Below, one piece after another: positions 59,453 through 64,000 of a DNA stretch of 64,000 nucleotides. The notes beneath the pieces were generated by a model. That model ran no database searches, had not been told where the DNA came from, and worked only from the letters and a program-made list of their open reading frames with translations. Positions within the stretch are counted from its first letter, which is position 1, and every line of letters begins with the position of its first letter. The translations under genes and the position numbers were made by a program. This DNA is from Andrena cerasifolii (taxonomy: Eukaryota; Arthropoda; Insecta; Hymenoptera; Andrenidae): positions 8,102,001 to 8,166,000 of the forward strand of contig NC_135133.1 of assembly GCF_050908995.1 (NCBI RefSeq). The letters are read 5' to 3'.

Positions 59453-59644
59453 AATTTCGCGGGGGTCATGGAACAAGAGACACTATCACCACGTAGCGGA
59501 GGAAGAATGAACTAAAAACACGCCAACGCCAGAATGAAATGGTAGCTATTGACGCTGTTCTCGCCTGGCGTGGGCGTGTTTTTAGTTCATATCTTTTACC
59601 GCTACGCGGTGATAGTATCGCTTGTTCCACGAACCCGCGAAATT
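59453..59644. mobile_element. Foldback MITE with about 90-base arms
   Basis: The left arm starts AATTTCGCGGG and runs through TGGAACAAG, ACTATCACC, CGTAGCGG and TGAACTAAAAACACGCC. The right arm is its inverted copy with a few substitutions, leaving a loop of only some ten bases. No coding content. A clear target duplication was not seen. Confidence 0.8.
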
Positions 59645-62600
59645 GAAATTTCAGTGGATAAATGAAAGCATTTACTACAAAAATACAGTAAAAGAGACGC
59701 TCTTCTGTACGAATTATGAACCCAGAATAACTTTATACCTTACTGTGTTAATTCACACATGTTGCACTCCTTTCAGTGCTCTAAGGTCAACTTCACTCAA
59801 GCTATTACTAAGAGGATAGTAAACAACTTCACGAAGACTACCCGTCAATTAGCTTCCTAATTAGATCCACGAAAGCACCTCATTATATATACACATTACC
59901 TTCCCCCAAATAATAATACCATTCACCAAAAGGATTCTCCTTCCTCTCACATTTCATTTTGCAACCACTTCGTGCGTCCATCACCATTGAACGTCGAAGT
60001 CCCGCGAATTTGCTGGGGCGTTTCACACGCTACGCCAAATTTGGCCCGATAAAGCACGCGTGCAAAAATACTGCCGTGAAACATAATACGCGGTGGATGC
60101 AACGCGCGTCGTCCGAACGGAAAACTTCCAGGGGAAAGAGTCTGGAAACCCTTAGGAAATTTAATGCGTTGCTGCGGTATTGGAGGGATTAGGCCGGAGG
60201 AGGGCAACGTCCTAGGCGATTCTCCTCGAGCTTAATGAACACGGGTGGCAGCTTAACGAAAGTGACGGAAAGGGAGGAAGTGAAAGCGGCGGAGCCTGAG
60301 GGCGGGTGGAGTCGTTTAAATTTGGAGCGGTCCGCGTTCGGAAATAGACGTCTTTCCCTGCCTTACCTTGCGGAACGCGAACCTCTGCCTTCGCCCGATT
60401 TCCTGGCCACTTTCCTATCTTCCGATCTCTCCGCCGGGCATGCGTGCTGCCGCCTCTTCTCCAAGCCGCGTGCAGAAAGTGCCGCGGCGGCTCGGAAACG
60501 GAAGTGGAGTCAGCGGAGAAGTCGTAGCGGACGAGGGAAAGGAGATTGAACGTCGTAAAAGATATCTGAGCTTCTTGGAGGATTAAACAAACACGAGGGG
60601 TGTTCGTATCATCATATAATTTATATAATATACTCTTCAACTTCTTTAATATTTATAAGATTCACGCGTGCATGGCCTCTGCGAAGCACCTAAAAATTAA
60701 TTCCTGCTATGAAAAAAGCCACGTAAGAAACTAAGTCGAAGGGCACGCAGTAGTATTATAGTATCACGCGTGATAAAACTGATAAAAGAGTTCCGACCCT
60801 TCAAATTTCCCGACCCTGACCTCAGAGCAATTATAAACTATACCATCCACATTTCTCAGTACTCCATCTCTCCCTACGTCTCTAGAACATTGCTAATAAT
60901 ACATCTAAAATCCCCTACAACTTCTGTTCGCGGAAAAAGATCGCAAGGGGCTCCTCCCACAATTCCTCCGCGATCCACAGGAATATACACGAGTATTTTC
61001 TTTCAAAGCAACACGGGATTTAAGACAATGTCTGCGCCAGGCCAGCCTGCACCGTTGTATTTCGTTCAGCTGATTGTATTTTCGGGTGGAAGGCTCGCAA
61101 ACTCGCAATCGTTGTAAAATATTACAACCGTTCCCCTGACACATCGTGGCAGTCGACGACAAGCGACGCTCGCGTCGCGGTGCCTGTCAGCGGCACACGC
61201 AGCTTTGCGAAACCCCGGTGTGCCCGCTGACAACCGCCATTCGATGACAATGAAACGATAACGCGAGCGAATCGAGCGCATCGATATTTTCAGCCAGCTG
61301 TGTCGAAAGGCGTGCTGCCTGGGTGAAAATTTCGGCCAGCGTCCGCGCCAGTCGCTCGCGGGAAATTCCATAAATCATCGAGCGGCGCGTTCTTGTTCGC
61401 GGAGGAAATTGGCGGGCTGGAGGGGCGAACAATAATTAATGATCGTATTTGTTCGCTGTCGCGCGTCGTTTGTTAACTATTCCCAAAAATTCCGCGCTGC
61501 TTTGGGTATTCGATCCGTCGTGCTTGCACTGCCGTTTTATAAGTGTTAGAATAATTGTGAAAAACGTTGGAAATTTATCGAAGAATTTTAAGAAGTTCCG
61601 CTGTATTCGGTATTTTAAATTCAAAGCAGTGAAAAATATTGAAAAGCTCAAGCAAATGTCACATTTTGTAAAAATACGGCGGACGCCCTAATATTTATGA
61701 ACGGCAGTGTATTTATTAGAGATACAAATACCATTATTACCAATACCATTATTATTATTACCATTACCATTATTACCATTACCATTATTACCATTACCAT
61801 TATTACCAATACCATTATTACCATTACCATTATTACCATTACCATTATTACCATTACCATTATTACCATTACCATTATTACCATTACCATTATTACCATT
61901 ATTACTATTACTATTATTACCATTACCATTATTACCATTACCACTATTATCATTACCATTATTACCAATACCATTATTACCATTACCATTACTATCAATA
62001 CCATTATTACCATTACCATTATTACCATTACCATTATTACCATTACCATTATTACCATTACCATTATTACCATTACCATTATTACCATTACCATTACTAC
62101 CAATACCATTATTACCATTACTATTACTACCAATACCATTATTACCATTATTACCATTACCATTATTACCATTACCATTATTACCATTACCAATATTACC
62201 ATTATCATTATTACTATTACCATTATTACTATTACCATTATTACTATTACCATTATTACCATTACCATTTATTAGAGCGCATTTAAATACGCAACGAGCG
62301 TGGACTGTTTCAAGGGAAGGAGAGTTTATATCAGCCGCTTGGAGGGTGATCGAAATCGACGCGGAATTGTCGGCAGTTTTAAAAAAAGATCTCGGGGCGC
62401 GGTTGTAAGATCCAAGACACGACGGGGGCTCGTTAACGTATCTGATTTATTTGCAGACGTCGTCAGGTCGATCTCCTCGAGCCTCTTCAGGCCCGAAGTA
62501 CGATTTGAAGTAGAGAAGGGAGGTAGATCAGACGCGGTCCTACTTTGACGCTTCAAATGAAGCCGGCGCAGAGGATTCCCTCGTGGATCGGTCGACAGAT

Positions 62601-64000
62601 CGAGCGTTGCGCTGCCATAACACTCGAATCGATTGTATGAGATACCTTTCACGTTCCTTTTAATAGAATCTTTTAAGCCTCGCTAATACACCCAGCACGT
62701 GCACTCGTAGAGAACATAGGTGCTCGATTAGGTACCTAAATGTTTCTTGAATTCAAAGCTCGAGGTACTTGCGCACTTGTAGGGAATATAGGTACAGGTC
62801 AGGTGCTCTATTATATAGTATATATGGTGTAGTACCTAGAAGGGAGATTTACAGCTTCGAATTTTTACAACAAAAACTTTGGGACTTTCTTTTAGGAAGC
62901 TAGGTTTCCAAACCTTTTGCTCCAAAACCTCGAAGCTGTTAACTTTGGGACTCTCGCATCTTTCGTGACTTCACCGTATACTACTGTATACTAACGCCCA
63001 GAAGAAAGTTTAAATCGTGAACCGAAATTCGTTGATTTGATTTCCAATATTGAACCGAGAAAGATTCGCGAATAATTGGCCCACCACCCGAGCAACTTTC
63101 GATCGACTGCAGTCAGAGGCTTTTTTCATCCTCCCTCGCGGTCCCCGATCACGGTACCTTTGCCTCGGTGTGCCGTAGTTCGGTGTGGCCGATTCCTCGC
63201 CAGAGGGTTCAATCAATCGGAAGTCGTAAACCGGGACGAAACGCATCTAGTTTGTTTTCCCGTCCGGCATCCAGCACGGATTTATGCATTCGTATAATTG
63301 GCCAGATGGCTCCCAGTTTTATTTCGGTGACACTAAAATATTACGGTATCCGCTTCCCCGTGTCATTCCACGTCTATTTTTGACCGGCAGAAGCTTCTAG
63401 GGGCGTTCGACTCCTCCATTCCCATCCACCGCGGACTTAACTTTCTTCACCGTTACCGTCGATGTTCTGCATGATGTCTTCATCCCGCCGCGCTGTCGCT
63501 ACCAATTGTCGTTTAAAGAAAGGCAACACCCGCGAATGCTGAGACGAGGGCACAGCTGCCATTAGCACTTCGATAGAAATCGTGCGCCTGCGACGAAATT
63601 GATATGATCCACGCTCTCGGTACTTGAAACCCTTTCTCTCCTAAGATTCGCTCGATATTGAAACTAATAGAGGTACGAGAATATTCAATTATACCTTTTA
63701 CACTAAATCCCCTTTTAAGTGTTCCAAATTCCCGAATTCCCCACCGCACAGCTCGCGTGAATTATAACTACCAGCATTTCAGAGCGATGAGAGGATATAA
63801 TAGTTACGTCATAAATTTGAAAGGAATAGCCGTGTCTGAAATAACTTCAAAATTTCCGTCTGGATAGAAAGTCACCCCAGTTTCAAGTCGTCAGAAGTGC
63901 GGCCAATAGGATCTGTTGCTTCTCGCGTGCACACGTTGTTTCGCGGTTGCGGTGTATCGGAACCGCTGCTCGAGGTAGTTTACATGGTTGCGTCTGATTA
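59645..64000. other. Non-coding stretch holding the large ATTACC array
   Basis: Besides the array at 61731, a diverged direct repeat of about 75 bases occurs near 62.69-62.81 kb (GCACTCGTAGAGAACATAGG versus GCACTTGTAGGGAATATAGG), and ACAGCTTCGA/TCGAAGCTGT form an inverted pair near 62.85-62.94 kb. No gene recognised. Confidence 0.55.
61731..62270. repeat. (CCATTATTACCATTA)n microsatellite/minisatellite, about 540 bases
   Basis: An almost uninterrupted array of ATTACC/ATTATTACC blocks with a 15-base higher unit, varying mainly by ATTACT and ATTATC units. The 11-base sequence ATTTATTAGAG occurs at both borders (61711-61721 and 62267-62277). Open frames on both strands (Ile/Thr, Leu/Pro, Val/Met repeats) are artefacts of the 15-base period. 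Confidence 0.97.

Noticed and set aside
61648..62408. Long Ile/Thr, Leu/Pro and Val/Met repeat frames on both strands
   Set aside because: They come from the 15-base microsatellite period, which keeps every frame open.

Overview
This is eukaryotic, gene-poor DNA, almost certainly from an insect and most likely a hymenopteran. It has long non-coding stretches that swing between CpG-rich and AT-rich. It has GT/AG introns, many short DNA transposons with clean target-site duplications, purine/pyrimidine microsatellites, and no operons or ribosome-binding-site-led genes. The species call is inference; the sequence itself carries no species marker. Most open frames in the window are chance readings of CpG-rich or low-complexity DNA and were left out.

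One protein-coding gene can be recognised. Two + strand exons (48782-49069 and 52065-52415, both in phase 0, joined across a 3.0 kb intron) encode the C-terminal cytoplasmic part of a PMEPA1/LDLRAD4-family protein. These are membrane-anchored inhibitors of TGF-beta/Smad signalling that also bind Nedd4-type ubiquitin ligases. The Smad-interaction motif PPNR and one PPPY motif are present; the upstream PPxY site of the vertebrate proteins is lost. The membrane-spanning exon was not found. A CpG-rich block at about 17.0-20.94 kb, ending in an in-frame splice-donor-like site, is a possible but unproven 5' exon. The last exon is followed by a long purine-rich stretch that is probably 3'UTR.

The rest is a record of transposable elements. 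The most notable is a 1283-bp Transib-type element (14804-16086). Its ends begin with CACAGTG, the heptamer of V(D)J recombination signals, and it keeps a 143-codon frame for the C-terminal part of a RAG1/Transib-like transposase. Others are two same-length (288 bp with TTAA) piggyBac-type MITEs in opposite orientation (9133, 32239), with single ends of similar layout at 18690, 26927 and 32596. Two solo LTRs carry perfect 5-bp duplications (35216, 42514). hAT-type elements lie at 33810 (perfect 8-bp duplication), 25147 and possibly 28757. A 950-bp element is built around iterated GGGGYAAANTGA boxes (38675), with a decayed relative at 46385. Foldback or very small MITEs lie at 7717, 32759 and 59453. 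A MITE at 47978 has been tandemly amplified with its flank into a 172-bp array just upstream of the first recognised exon.

Other features are a diverged 5S rRNA-like gene (54670-54794), a tRNA-like relic (about 49438), a 33-bp tandem array (39757), a 540-bp (CCATTATTACCATTA)n array (61731), and several dinucleotide and purine tracts. Layout: 0-14.8 kb intergenic/intronic with scattered MITEs; 14.8-16.1 kb Transib; 16-21 kb CpG-rich; 21-48 kb TE-rich non-coding; 48-59 kb PMEPA1-like gene and its downstream tract; 59-64 kb MITE, microsatellite and non-coding DNA.
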